Shown: positions 8,605 to 16,665 of the stretch, one piece after another | Layout of the letters: each line of letters opens with the position of its first letter | How positions within the stretch are numbered: position 1 is the stretch's first letter | Notes under the pieces: generated by a model | The model's input: the letters and a program-made list of their open reading frames with translations, nothing else | The model's database searches: none | What the model was told of the DNA's origin: nothing | Translations under genes and position numbers: made by a program | Origin: an uncultured Rivibacter sp. | GTDB taxonomy: Bacteria > Pseudomonadota > Gammaproteobacteria > Burkholderiales > Burkholderiaceae | DNA length: 64,000 nucleotides | Direction of reading: 5' to 3' | Assembly: GCA_946480925.1 (NCBI GenBank) | Contig: CAMLLU010000030.1 | Span: forward strand, 1-64,000

Positions 8605-10971
8605 ATGAAATACGGGTGGATCGGAGCATTCCTGTGTCGCTGGTCGCTGCTGTGTGCCGTGGTGGCGACGGTGGCCGGCTGTGCGGCGTCGCAGGCTTTC
8701 CGGCAGGGCACTGAGCTGCTCAGCGAGGGCAAGGCCGAGCAAGGCCTGGCCAAGCTGGAGGAGGCCGTCAAGCTGGAGCCGCGCAATGCCGAATACCGCA
8801 TTGCGCTGGCGGTGCAGCGGGCATCGGTCGTCAGCGGCCTCATCTCGACCGGCGAAGCGGCGCGGCGCGAAGGGCGTATCACCGAAGCGGAGCGAGCCTT
8901 CCGCCAGGTGCTCGCCATCGACACGAACAACGCGATGGCCCGGCAGGGGCTGGATGCCTTGATTGCCGAGCGACGGCACCGCGCCGTCGTTGCCGAGGCG
9001 GAAGGGCTCCTCAAGAAGGGAAGCGAGGCAGACTTGGCCGAGGCGCTGGACCGCCTGCGGCCGGTGCTGTCGGAAAACCCCAACCAGAAGGAAGCGCTGA
9101 ACCTCAAGGCCCGCGTCGACGAGGCGCGGGCCAAGTTCGCCCGTCCCGAGGCCAAGCTGGCGGTCGCCTACCGCAAGCCGATCACGCTGGAGTTCCGCGA
9201 CGCACCGCTGCGCTCGGTGTTCGACGTGATCTCCAAGGTGTCGGGCCTGAACTTCTTCTTCGATCGCGACATCCGCCCCGACCTCAAGGCCACGGTGCTG
9301 GCCAAGAACACCTCGATCGAGGACGCGGTGCGGCTGCTGCTGGTGACCAACCAGCTCGAGCAGAAGGTGCTCAATGAAAACTCGATCCTGATCTATCCGA
9401 ACACCCCGCAGAAGCTCAAGGACTACCAGGCCCTCGTGGTGCGGTCGTTCTACCTCACCAACGCCGACGTCAAGGCGGTGTCGAACACCATCAAGACGCT
9501 CGTGAAGACCAAGGACCTCGTGGTCGACGAGCGCCTGGGGATCATCATGATGCGCGACACGCCCGAGGCGGTGCGCATGGCCGAACGCATCGTCGCGCTG
9601 CAGGACCTGAGCGACCCGGAAGTGATCCTCGAAGTCGAGGTGATGGAGATCAAGCGCTCACGGCTGATGGAGCTCGGCATACAGTGGCCCAGCCAGATCA
9701 CCCTGTCGAGGCTAGATGTCGCAGGCACGCCGCTTACGCTATCCGGACTCAAGGATCTGCGTGCTTCCGACATCAAGGCCTCCGCCGGCAACGCGTTCAT
9801 CAACGTCCGCAAGGAAGACCAGGACGGCAACGTGCTGACCAACCCGCGCATCCGCGTGCGCAACAAGGAGAAGGCCAAGGTCCTGATCGGCGACCGGGTG
9901 CCGGTCATCACGACCACTTCCACATCCACCGGGTTCGTGTCCGAATCGGTGAACTACGTCGACGTCGGCCTGAAGCTCGAGGTCGAGCCGAACATCTACC
10001 TCGACGACGAGGTGGCCATCAAGGTCAACCTCGAAGTTTCGAATCTCGTGCGCGAGGTGCTGAGCAAGTCAGGGACGCTGTCCTACCAGATCGGCACGCG
10101 GAACGCCGCCACGGTACTTCGGTTGAAGGATGGAGAAACGCAAATCCTGGCCGGACTCATCAGCGATGAAGACCGCTCCACCGGCAACAAGGTGCCGGGT
10201 CTCGGCGAGTTGCCCATAGCAGGGCGGCTGTTCGGCAGCCAGAAGGACGACAAGCAGCGCTCGGAGATCCTGCTGTCCATCACGCCGCGAGTCGTGCGCT
10301 CGCTGCGCCGCCCGGACCTCCTGTCCGCGGAGTTCGACTCCGGCACCGAAACCAGTGTCGGCGCGGAGTCGCTGCGACTGGCGGTGCTCGAGCCTGAAAA
10401 GCCGGCCGAAGGCAAGGTTACGCCGCCTGCGACGGCAGGCACCGCCAGACCACCGGCGTCGTCACCCGTTGCCGGGGTTGCAGCGGCAACACCTGCTACG
10501 ACATCTCCCGGTGCCAGCGCCCCTGCAGCCTCGGCAGCCACGCCGGCTGCGGCCACCGGCCCGCTGCGGCTCAGCTGGCAGGCACCGGCGCAGGTCAAGG
10601 TGGGTGAGCAGTTCAGTGCCGTGTTGCGCCTGAACAGCCAGGGGCCGTTGCGCGGCCTGCCGCTGCTGGCGGGGTTCGACCCGCAACTGCTGCAGGTGGT
10701 CAACGTCTCCGAAGGGGATTTCTTCAAGCAGGGCGGCGGGAGCGTGAACTTCAGCCAGCGTGTGGACCCGGCCCTGGGCAAGGTGTTCGCCGCGGCGGTG
10801 CGGCAAGGCGCGGATGCCGGTGTCAACGGCTCGGGCGGAGTCATGACGGTGACCTTCAAGGCGCTCAAGCCGGGGGGCGCGAAGGTGCAGCTGTTGTCGG
10901 CCACACCCGAGCCGGCACCGGCCGCGCCATTGCCGCTGCCGGTCGAGCAGGTGGTCAAGGTGGTGCCGTGA
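8605..10971 (+). CDS. gspD: Secretin lipoprotein with TPR and C-terminal cohesin-like domain
   Basis: About 788 residues. The leader ends in a lipobox (VATVAGC), so this looks like an outer-membrane lipoprotein secretin. Domains in order are a TPR-like helical region (about residues 30-170), an STN/N0 short domain (ITLEFRDAPLRSVFDVISKV region), N1-type repeats, and the secretin core with a conserved VPGLGELPIAGRLFGSQ segment near residue 540. A Pro/Ala/Thr linker follows, then a ~130-residue beta-rich domain resembling a cohesin module (SWQAPAQVKVGEQFSAVLRL onward). ATG 8605 has GGGA at suitable spacing; ATG 8593 and GTG 8575 are alternative starts overlapping the previous gene. It forms the outer-membrane exit channel. 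Confidence 0.88.
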   Translation: MKYGWIGAFLCRWSLLCAVVATVAGCAASQAFRQGTELLSEGKAEQGLAKLEEAVKLEPRNAEYRIALAVQRASVVSGLISTGEAARREGRITEAERAFRQVLAIDTNNAMARQGLDALIAERRHRAVVAEAEGLLKKGSEADLAEALDRLRPVLSENPNQKEALNLKARVDEARAKFARPEAKLAVAYRKPITLEFRDAPLRSVFDVISKVSGLNFFFDRDIRPDLKATVLAKNTSIEDAVRLLLVTNQLEQKVLNENSILIYPNTPQKLKDYQALVVRSFYLTNADVKAVSNTIKTLVKTKDLVVDERLGIIMMRDTPEAVRMAERIVALQDLSDPEVILEVEVMEIKRSRLMELGIQWPSQITLSRLDVAGTPLTLSGLKDLRASDIKASAGNAFINVRKEDQDGNVLTNPRIRVRNKEKAKVLIGDRVPVITTTSTSTGFVSESVNYVDVGLKLEVEPNIYLDDEVAIKVNLEVSNLVREVLSKSGTLSYQIGTRNAATVLRLKDGETQILAGLISDEDRSTGNKVPGLGELPIAGRLFGSQKDDKQRSEILLSITPRVVRSLRRPDLLSAEFDSGTETSVGAESLRLAVLEPEKPAEGKVTPPATAGTARPPASSPVAGVAAATPATTSPGASAPAASAATPAAATGPLRLSWQAPAQVKVGEQFSAVLRLNSQGPLRGLPLLAGFDPQLLQVVNVSEGDFFKQGGGSVNFSQRVDPALGKVFAAAVRQGADAGVNGSGGVMTVTFKALKPGGAKVQLLSATPEPAPAAPLPLPVEQVVKVVP

Positions 10972-11441
10972 GGCGGCAGCGCGGCTTCACCTTCATCGAG
11001 CTGATGATGACGCTCGCCGTCATGGGCGTGCTCGTGCTGGTGGCCGTGCCGATGGCGCAGGTAGCCGTCCAGCGGGAGAAGGAGCGCGACCTGCGCGTGG
11101 CCCTCGCGCAGATCCGCGAGGCGCTCGACGCCTACAAGCGCGCGGCGGATCAAGGGCGCATCCTCGTGCGCCTAGGGGAAAGCGGTTACCCGAAGACGCT
11201 CGATGAGCTGGTCGAAGGCGTGCCGGACCAGCGCAGCCCGACCAAGCAGAACCTGTACTTCCTGCGTTCGCTGCCGCGCGACCCGCTGCACCCGGAGGCC
11301 ACCGCGCGGCCTGCCGACACCTGGGCCCTGCGCAGCTATGCCTCGCCCCCTGACGACCCGCAGGAGGGCGCGGACGTGTTCGACGTGTTCTCGCGTTCGG
11401 AGGCTGTCGGGCTGAACGGCGTGCCGTACCGCCAATGGTGA
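10968..11441 (+). CDS. Pseudopilin (GspG/GspH-like)
   Basis: A 157-residue protein beginning almost directly with the prepilin motif RGFTFIELMMTLAVMGVLVL (Glu at +5), followed by an amphipathic helix (QREKERDLRVALAQIREALDAY) and a variable C-terminal domain with an LPRDPLHP segment as in GspG-type pseudopilins. The GTG start at 10968 overlaps the secretin stop, placing it in the same operon. It is a minor or second pseudopilin; the exact G/H/I/J class cannot be settled by eye. Confidence 0.85.
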   Translation: MRRQRGFTFIELMMTLAVMGVLVLVAVPMAQVAVQREKERDLRVALAQIREALDAYKRAADQGRILVRLGESGYPKTLDELVEGVPDQRSPTKQNLYFLRSLPRDPLHPEATARPADTWALRSYASPPDDPQEGADVFDVFSRSEAVGLNGVPYRQW

Positions 11442-11445
11442 CCCG

Positions 11446-11832
11446 ATGATGCGGTGCACTTCACGAAGCACGGGCTTCACGCTGATCGAGATGCTGGTGG
11501 TCATGGCGGTCGTCGCCTTGCTGCTGACGATCGCGGCGCCTCGCTATTTCGGGTCGCTCGACAAGTCGAAGGACGTGGCGCTGGCCGAAAACCTGAAGGT
11601 GCTGCGTGTCAGCCTGGACCGCTTCTATGCCGACAAGGGCAGGTACCCGGAAAGCCTCGACGAACTGGTCGAGCACAAGTACCTGCGCAGCGTGCCGGTG
11701 GATCCGGTCACAGGCTCCGACCGCAGCTGGCAGCTGCTGCCGGCGCAAGACCCGGCCCTGACGGGCGTTGCCGATGTGAAGAGCGGTGCGCAAGGGCAGT
11801 CTCATGACGGTCGCAGCTATGCATCCTTCTAG
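11446..11832 (+). CDS. Pseudopilin (GspG-like)
   Basis: A 128-residue protein with the class III signal TGFTLIEMLVVMAVVALLLT (Glu at +5), the helix RYFGSLDKSKDVALAENLKVLRVSLDRFY, and a DKGRYPESLDELVEHKYLRSVPVDPVTG segment similar to GspG. It lies 4 bp after the previous pseudopilin. Its 3' end overlaps the next gene in another frame. It is predicted to enter the pseudopilus after N-terminal cleavage and methylation. Confidence 0.85.
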   Translation: MMRCTSRSTGFTLIEMLVVMAVVALLLTIAAPRYFGSLDKSKDVALAENLKVLRVSLDRFYADKGRYPESLDELVEHKYLRSVPVDPVTGSDRSWQLLPAQDPALTGVADVKSGAQGQSHDGRSYASF

Positions 11833-12403
11833 CGCGCCAACGCGACCCGCCCAGCGGGGCTTTGCCTACCTGTGGGTGCTCCTGCTGGTCGCGTTCATGG
11901 GGCTGGGCCTGACCGTGGCGGTGGAAGTGGATGCGACCGTGGCCCGGCGCAGCCAGGAGCAGGAGCTGCTTGCCGCCGGGCATCAGTTCCGCAACGCGAT
12001 CGCGCGCTACTACGAAGGCCAATCGGCCGGCGGCCAGCGCCAATACCCGGCCACGCTGGACGACCTGCTGCGCGACAACCGCGCCCCGGGCATCCGCCGG
12101 CACCTGCGCAAGCTGTTTGTCGACCCGATGACGGGCAAGCCCGAATGGGGATTGGTGCGCGTGGGCGGCCGCATCGTCGGTGTGCACTCGTTGTCCGGTG
12201 CCACGCCCATCAAGCAGGACCATTTCGAGGCACAGGACATGGCGTTTCGCGGCAAGGGCAAGTACAGCGACTGGGTCTTCACCTACCCGCCGGACCTGCT
12301 GCTGCGCGATGCGGCCGGGCAACCGGCCATGCCGGCGAGTGCGCCGCTGCCGGCCGCCAGCGCGGCGAGCTCCATCTTCAGCAGTGGTGGGCAGCGGTCA
12401 TGA
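11804..12403 (+). CDS. Pseudopilin-like protein without Glu+5
   Basis: A 199-residue protein with a prepilin-like N-terminus, RGFAYLWVLLLVAFMGLGL, but the residue at +5 is Trp rather than Glu. Loss of Glu+5 is known for GspK-type tip pseudopilins. The body contains AAGHQFRNAIARYY, FVDPMTGKPEWGLVRV and a KYSDWVFTYPP segment, and the tail is Ala/Pro/Ser-rich. ATG 11804 is chosen; GTG 11786 and ATG 11819 are in frame. It overlaps the previous gene by 29 bp and its stop overlaps the next start, so it belongs to the operon. A tip or minor pseudopilin role is inferred. Confidence 0.65.
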   Translation: MTVAAMHPSSAPTRPAQRGFAYLWVLLLVAFMGLGLTVAVEVDATVARRSQEQELLAAGHQFRNAIARYYEGQSAGGQRQYPATLDDLLRDNRAPGIRRHLRKLFVDPMTGKPEWGLVRVGGRIVGVHSLSGATPIKQDHFEAQDMAFRGKGKYSDWVFTYPPDLLLRDAAGQPAMPASAPLPAASAASSIFSSGGQRS

Positions 12404-13302
12404 TGGCAAGACGAATCGCATTCCTTTGGCTGTTGGCCATGGGGCAGGGGGCCTTCGGGGCGGCGGGTGGGGCCATGCCGGAAGCGCTCGAGGGCATTGC
12501 GCCTGCAGGGCACTCCTGCAAGCGCGACGAGGCTGCGCCACAACCCAGGAGCGTCGCAGAGAGCGCTGCTCCTGCGGTCGTTGCCGACCTGAGCTGTGCC
12601 ATCTCCGTCCCGGAGGTCGTGAACCTGCGCAGCCGCAACGCGGCCTTTCTGGTGGATACCCGGTCACCCAGGGAATTCGAGGCCGTGCATGTCGATGGCG
12701 CCCTCAATGCAACGCCGGCCGAAGTGCGCAGCAAGACCTTCCTTCGCGACCGGATGCTGGTGCTGGTGGGCTCCGGCAAGGCGGAACAGGAGCTGTATGT
12801 CGCCTGCACTGAGCTGAAGTCACGCGGCTTTCCAAGCGTGAAGGTGCTGCGCGGTGGCCTGCCGCTGTGGCAGGCGCAGGGGCAGCCGACAGTTGGAGCG
12901 CGCGTCGACGGCGGACTGCCGCCCACGCTGAGCACGGCCGAGCTGTGGCTCGAAAGCCAGTTCGAAGCCAACCTGGTCCTGATGGCACCGTCCCACGCCG
13001 CATTGAACGATCAGCTTCCCTATGCAGTGCCTCTGGCGCAGGTGAGTGCATCGGCCATCAAGTCCGTGCTCGACCGCCGCCGCCGGGAACTGAAGAACGC
13101 GCCGCTCAGTGCCGTGGTCCTGGTAGCCGATGCCGCCACGCTGAGCGCCAGCGCACAACGCGCGCTGACCGCATCGATGGCGCCCGTCCCGCTGCTGATC
13201 TACGCGCATCCGGCGGAAGTGTTCATGCGCGAGATGCGTCAGCAGCAGCTGAGTTGGACCGCACTCGCCCGCGGGCCCAGGCAGCCGCCGTGTGGCCGCT
13301 GA
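12400..13302 (+). CDS. Exported rhodanese-fold protein lacking the catalytic cysteine
   Basis: A 300-residue protein with an N-terminal signal peptide (IAFLWLLAMGQGAFGAAGGA). A rhodanese-like domain spans about residues 68-170: VVNLRSRNAAFLVDTRSPRE, then VHVDGALN, then GFPSVKVLRGGLPLWQAQG. In active rhodaneses the loop after the central strand carries the catalytic Cys (YCxxGxR); here the corresponding loop reads LVGSGKAEQ with Gly at about residue 124, so sulfur transfer is unlikely. A second, degenerate half (residues 180-290) may be another rhodanese-like fold. ATG 12400 overlaps the previous stop. It may be a periplasmic binding or structural accessory of the secretion operon. Confidence 0.7.
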   Translation: MMARRIAFLWLLAMGQGAFGAAGGAMPEALEGIAPAGHSCKRDEAAPQPRSVAESAAPAVVADLSCAISVPEVVNLRSRNAAFLVDTRSPREFEAVHVDGALNATPAEVRSKTFLRDRMLVLVGSGKAEQELYVACTELKSRGFPSVKVLRGGLPLWQAQGQPTVGARVDGGLPPTLSTAELWLESQFEANLVLMAPSHAALNDQLPYAVPLAQVSASAIKSVLDRRRRELKNAPLSAVVLVADAATLSASAQRALTASMAPVPLLIYAHPAEVFMREMRQQQLSWTALARGPRQPPCGR

Positions 13303-13306
13303 CGCG

Positions 13307-14158
13307 ATGATTGCGCGTCGAAGCCTGCTCCTCGGAAGTGTCCTTGCCGGGCTGACGTCCTGGCCTTGCCGGGCCAGTGAGGAAGCCCGGCGCCAGCTGC
13401 GCTTCACCGTGACCCTGCGCAACCCTGGAGTGGCGCCGCTCGCTGACCAGACCGTCTGGCTGTACATGCCTTTGCGCGAGACGGCGACACAGCGGTTGGC
13501 AGGGCTCAGCGTGAGCATGCCGCACGAACTGACTAGCGATGCGCTGGGGCACAGCATCCTGAAGCTGGTGCTGCCGCATGTGCAGCCGATGGCCACGAAG
13601 GTCGTGGTGGTCCAGGCCGAGGTATCGGTTTGTCGAGAACCCCGTCCACAACCATTGGCATCCCCGTTGGACTGGCTGCATGCCGAGCGCTTCATCGAAA
13701 GCGATGACGCTTCGATACGGGAAGTCGCCGCGCAGTTGAAGCGGTCCACATGGGTACAGACGCTGCAGTCGACCTACGACTGGGTGCGCACGAACCTGCG
13801 GTATGCGGGTTACCTGGCCGACACCATCGGTGCGAAGCAGGCGCTCGTCCGCCGCTCCGGTGACTGCACGGAATACGCGTGCCTGGCGGCGGCGCTGGCG
13901 CGTGCGAACGGGATCCCGGCGCGGATGGTGGGCGGGTATGTGATCACGGGCAGCGCGGCTCCACGTGCCGACGAGTATCACGATTGGACCGAGGTGTACC
14001 TCGATGGGGCCTGGCACGTGCTCGATGCACAGAAGGAATGCTGGCAGCGCAGTCCGGAAGACTACGTGGGGTTTCGCATCTACCGGGACCGCGCTGTCAA
14101 TACGGTCGGGCTGGCTCACCGGTTCCGGGCGGAGGGGGGGATCGAGGTTAGGCTTTGA
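13307..14158 (+). CDS. Exported transglutaminase-like (papain-fold) protein
   Basis: About 283 residues, with a leader that begins MIARRSLLLGSVLAG and could be a Tat- or Sec-type signal. The C-terminal transglutaminase core has the expected triad: Cys in RRSGDCTEYACLAAALAR, His in DEYHDWTEVYLDGAWHVLD, and Asp in the same VLDAQ strand. Such domains act as proteases, isopeptidases or cross-linkers; the substrate is unknown. GTG 13292 is an in-frame alternative start that overlaps the preceding gene. It is the last gene of the secretion run. Confidence 0.75.
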   Translation: MIARRSLLLGSVLAGLTSWPCRASEEARRQLRFTVTLRNPGVAPLADQTVWLYMPLRETATQRLAGLSVSMPHELTSDALGHSILKLVLPHVQPMATKVVVVQAEVSVCREPRPQPLASPLDWLHAERFIESDDASIREVAAQLKRSTWVQTLQSTYDWVRTNLRYAGYLADTIGAKQALVRRSGDCTEYACLAAALARANGIPARMVGGYVITGSAAPRADEYHDWTEVYLDGAWHVLDAQKECWQRSPEDYVGFRIYRDRAVNTVGLAHRFRAEGGIEVRL

Positions 14159-14516
14159 TGGCGCGAACAATTGCCGAGCCTTGATCGCGGCGATTATCTC
14201 TTCCTGAGAACCGAACTCCACACTGTGGAGCAGCAGCCCGACGTTTTGACCACGACCCTCATTGCGTGCGGTGTGCCTTGCGCCATTCCCAAGGGGCCAC
14301 CGGCGCCGCCCGATCGCTCCAGAGTCCGCGGCGAGCCGCACAGCTAGGCGGCGCCTGCAATTTTACATAATGCACATTGTCGCGTGTCCTAGCATGGATC
14401 GCCCAGAGCATCAAGGCTGCGATTCTTGGTGTCTTCAAGATGCAACACGCGCGGCCGATAGCTGCCTGATGTTGCACCACCTCCCACGCTCAACTTCCAT
14501 CCCTTCGCTTCAAACC
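14159..14516. other. Intergenic stretch between the secretion operon and the prophage regulator
   Basis: 358 bp without a convincing gene. It contains the dif-like junction at 14360-14387. On the minus strand, 14341 down to about 14165 reads as a natural-looking peptide (…LLLHSVEFGSQEEIIAAIKA…) that then runs antisense into the transglutaminase gene, which may be the relic of a broken gene. No clear promoter was identified. Confidence 0.4.
14360..14387. other. Left prophage junction, dif-like XerCD site (candidate attL)
   Basis: ATTTTACATAA, then TGCACA, then TTGTCGCGTGT. The first 11 bases match 10 of 11 positions of the XerD arm of the reverse complement of E. coli dif, followed by a 6-bp central region. 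The core TGCACATTGT (14371-14380) recurs at 21705-21714 at the other end of the filamentous prophage. Filamentous phages that lack an integrase commonly use XerCD at dif. The arm on the phage side matches dif poorly, as expected of an attL hybrid. Confidence 0.6.
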
Positions 14517-15029
14517 ATGATCGATGACCTGGCCGCCACGCCCGCCCAGGTCGCGAAGGCTCTGCAGATCTCCGAAAGCACCGTCTACCGGTGGCTCGCC
14601 CGCGGCGCAGCTCCGCGCGCCGCTGAGCTCGCCCTGTACTGGATCACCCGTTGGGGCCGCGCCGAGCTCGACGCCTCGTTGGAGTACCAGGCGCGCAACG
14701 CGCTCGGCCTGGCTCGCTGCCTCCAGGAGAACGTAACCCAGCTGGAATACCGCCTGGCGCGCGTGGCGGCCATCGGCGACTTCGGGGCCGCGAACGATCC
14801 GGCTCCCGGTGCCCCGACAAGGCCCCAGATCGGTCCGCCAAGCGATTTTTCCGGGGTCGCCAAGGCCGGTGCCGCAGGAACACCAGCCTTGGCCCGCCAA
14901 AGGCCTTCTGTCTTGATGGCGCGGGGGGCCGGCTTTGTGTCTCGAGACGCTCGAGCACGCGAAGCGAGTTCTCCTCGAGGCGAACGGCCCCAGGTTCCCG
15001 CGCCCTGCGGGCAGCTCTCCCAGGGCTAG
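14517..15029 (+). CDS. Prophage HTH regulator (candidate)
   Basis: A 170-residue protein from ATG 14517; ATG 14469 is an alternative. The N-terminal half has a helix-turn-helix of MerR/excisionase look, TPAQVAKALQISESTVYRWLARGAAP, followed by an amphipathic region (ALYWITRWGRAELDASLEYQ) typical of small phage regulators, and a coiled stretch. From about residue 95 the sequence becomes Pro/Gly/Arg-rich and may be poorly conserved. Its stop codon lies in the loop of a terminator-like hairpin. It is transcribed convergently to zot. A role in phage gene control is inferred from the HTH and position. Confidence 0.6.
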   Translation: MIDDLAATPAQVAKALQISESTVYRWLARGAAPRAAELALYWITRWGRAELDASLEYQARNALGLARCLQENVTQLEYRLARVAAIGDFGAANDPAPGAPTRPQIGPPSDFSGVAKAGAAGTPALARQRPSVLMARGAGFVSRDARAREASSPRGERPQVPAPCGQLSQG

Positions 15030-15037
15030 CGCCCTGG
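15020..15037. terminator. Hairpin between convergent prophage regulator and zot
   Basis: CCAGGGC-TAGC-GCCCTGG forms a perfect 7-bp stem with a 4-base loop; the loop contains the TAG stop of the regulator. It sits between two convergent genes, so a bidirectional transcription stop is plausible. There is no strong T-run. Confidence 0.45.
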
Positions 15038-15047
15038 ACCCCCTCGG

Positions 15048-16133
15048 TTATTGCGCCGAGGCCACGGCATTGAGTGGAACGACCTGAGCGCCAACCATCG
15101 CCGGTTGCGCCTGCTGTTGCAGCGGCCAGCGCGTAACCCAGGTGCCAGCGACTCTGGCCACCGACTCGCGCACCTCAACCGTGGCCCCCATGACCGCAAG
15201 CTGCCGGCTGGTGAGCCGCTCGCGCAGTTGGTCGCCGTCGTACCACTCGATGATGCAGATCTGCGGGAACTGCCCGCCGCTGCCGTAGCAGCGATCCAGG
15301 CGCGGCCGGAAACGCTTGTTGAGGTCTTCCACGAAGCCCAGCGGCGCCGCGGCCTGCGTGACGGCCGAGGCGGCCTTTGCCGGCGCGCTTGCTGCGGCTG
15401 CTGTCGTGACCGGCGCAACGGTCGAGGCCTTGGCCAGGTCCGGGTGGAAAAAGCCCCAGACGGACCAAATGCCCCACACCGCACCGCCAATGGCCAGCGG
15501 CAGCCCCCACTTCACCAGGAAGGTGTTTGCGAAGCTGGCCCGGCTGTCCTTGTAGTTGGCCGTGTTCGTGTCTTCTGAGACATGCGACGCGTAGGTGCCG
15601 AAATACTTCGGGTCGTAGCTCGCGATGCCATTGCTGACCTTCTCGAAGTGCTCGGGCCGCGTGGCCTTCCACACGACGTAGCTGTAGCGCTTCTCCATGC
15701 CGAGCGCGTCCAGCTTGTTGAACACCACTTTCTGCGACACGCGCCGACGCCACAGCGGGTGCACGTCGCGCATGTCCTGGCCCATCAGCAGCAGGTCGAG
15801 GCCGCGATGCCGGTGCTCGGTGACGAACTGAGTCAGATCATCGTCAAGCGGCCGGCGCTGCGTGGGCCAGAAGTTCTGCGCCTCGTCGAGTACCACCAGC
15901 GCGTTATCACGCACGTGCTGGTGGATGGCCTTAACCTGGTCGCGCTCGACTTGGTGCAGCAGCTCGCGCACCTTCTCTTCAGGCAACTCGGCAACTTCAG
16001 CCACCTTTGCGAAGTCGATGCCTTCGATGTACGCAAAGACCTCGCGGCCCTGCTGCAGCGACGGCACGATGTGACGCACCATCGCTTCGTAGCTCTTGCC
16101 CGAGCCCGGCAAGCCTTCATGGAAGATGATCAC
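15048..16133 (-). CDS. zot: Zot-domain phage assembly ATPase (pI)
   Basis: A 361-residue protein of the zonular occludens toxin/pI family, the inner-membrane ATPase that extrudes filamentous phage. Walker A GLPGSGKS is at residues 7-14 and Walker B VVLDEAQ at residues 80-86. An uncharged membrane helix lies at about residues 205-229 (FLVKWGLPLAIGGAVWGIW), followed by an Ala-rich linker and a periplasmic tail with two cysteines (DRCYGS and QICII). N-in/C-out topology as in Ff pI is expected. Preceded by a 210-bp gap holding tandem repeats, unusual inside an inovirus late operon. Confidence 0.9.
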   Translation of the reverse strand: MIIFHEGLPGSGKSYEAMVRHIVPSLQQGREVFAYIEGIDFAKVAEVAELPEEKVRELLHQVERDQVKAIHQHVRDNALVVLDEAQNFWPTQRRPLDDDLTQFVTEHRHRGLDLLLMGQDMRDVHPLWRRRVSQKVVFNKLDALGMEKRYSYVVWKATRPEHFEKVSNGIASYDPKYFGTYASHVSEDTNTANYKDSRASFANTFLVKWGLPLAIGGAVWGIWSVWGFFHPDLAKASTVAPVTTAAAASAPAKAASAVTQAAAPLGFVEDLNKRFRPRLDRCYGSGGQFPQICIIEWYDGDQLRERLTSRQLAVMGATVEVRESVARVAGTWVTRWPLQQQAQPAMVGAQVVPLNAVASAQ

Positions 16134-16164
16134 GGGTTCACCCTCGTTGAGTGAGACTGAAGCA

Positions 16165-16342
16165 CGACGTGTCCTGCGGCACGTCGAGGTGAGGTTTGGG
16201 ACCGCTGCAGCATGTGAGACGTGTCCTTCGGCACTTGCCTCGCGACGTGTCCTGCGGCACGTCGAGGTGAGGTTTGGGACCGCTGCAGCTCGTGAGACGT
16301 GTCCTTCGGCACTTACCTCGCGACGTGTCCTGCGGCACGTCG
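16165..16342. repeat. 78-bp tandem repeat with hairpins inside the prophage
   Basis: Two full 78-bp copies (16165-16242 and 16243-16320), nearly identical, plus a 22-bp partial third copy (16321-16342). Each copy starts with CGACGTG-TCCTGCGG-CACGTCG, a 7-bp stem with 8-base loop, and contains a second weaker hairpin around GTGTCCTTCGGCAC. The block lies between the pVI-like gene and zot. Short open frames through it are by-products of the period being a multiple of three. Confidence 0.85.
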
Positions 16343-16344
16343 GG

Positions 16345-16650
16345 TCACCACTGGAACAGCGTCACGATCTTGCGCACCAGGCGCACGCCCCAGCCGGCTC
16401 CGTAGAGTGCGACGGCGGGCCCAAAGCCGCAGCTGCTGAGGATGTAGAGGATCGGACCGTCGAGGCCTTGGAACAGCGCCTGCATGCCGGCGCTGAGCCA
16501 GTCGGGCACCGGGATCAACGCGATGAGCGAGGCCATGGCGGTCAACAGCAGGTCCGCCAGCTCGATGAGCACATCGGTGAACCAGTCCCACACGGCCGTG
16601 AAGGCCTTGCCAATCAGGTCCAGCAGCCAATCGGTGAATTCCTTGAGCAT
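16345..16650 (-). CDS. pVI-like minor coat protein (DUF2523 type)
   Basis: A 101-residue, very hydrophobic protein with at least two membrane stretches (ELADLLLTAMASLIALIPV and the C-terminal ILSSCGFGPAVALYGAGWGV) and a basic tail (RLVRKIVTLFQW). This is the architecture of DUF2523/pVI proteins, which cap filamentous phages with pIII. It sits between pIII and zot, the standard inovirus position. The SD on the minus strand (CAGGGGAGGG before ATG 16650) is strong. Confidence 0.8.
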   Translation of the reverse strand: MLKEFTDWLLDLIGKAFTAVWDWFTDVLIELADLLLTAMASLIALIPVPDWLSAGMQALFQGLDGPILYILSSCGFGPAVALYGAGWGVRLVRKIVTLFQW

Positions 16651-16665
16651 GAGCCCTCCCCTGGC

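Noticed and set aside
16130..16338. Short proteins with repeated CRRTRLT or PKDTSH peptides
   Set aside because: They are translations of the 78-bp tandem repeat, whose period is divisible by three; no ribosome-binding site.
16165..16342. CRISPR array
   Set aside because: The whole 78-bp unit repeats, including what would be the spacer, and no cas genes are present.
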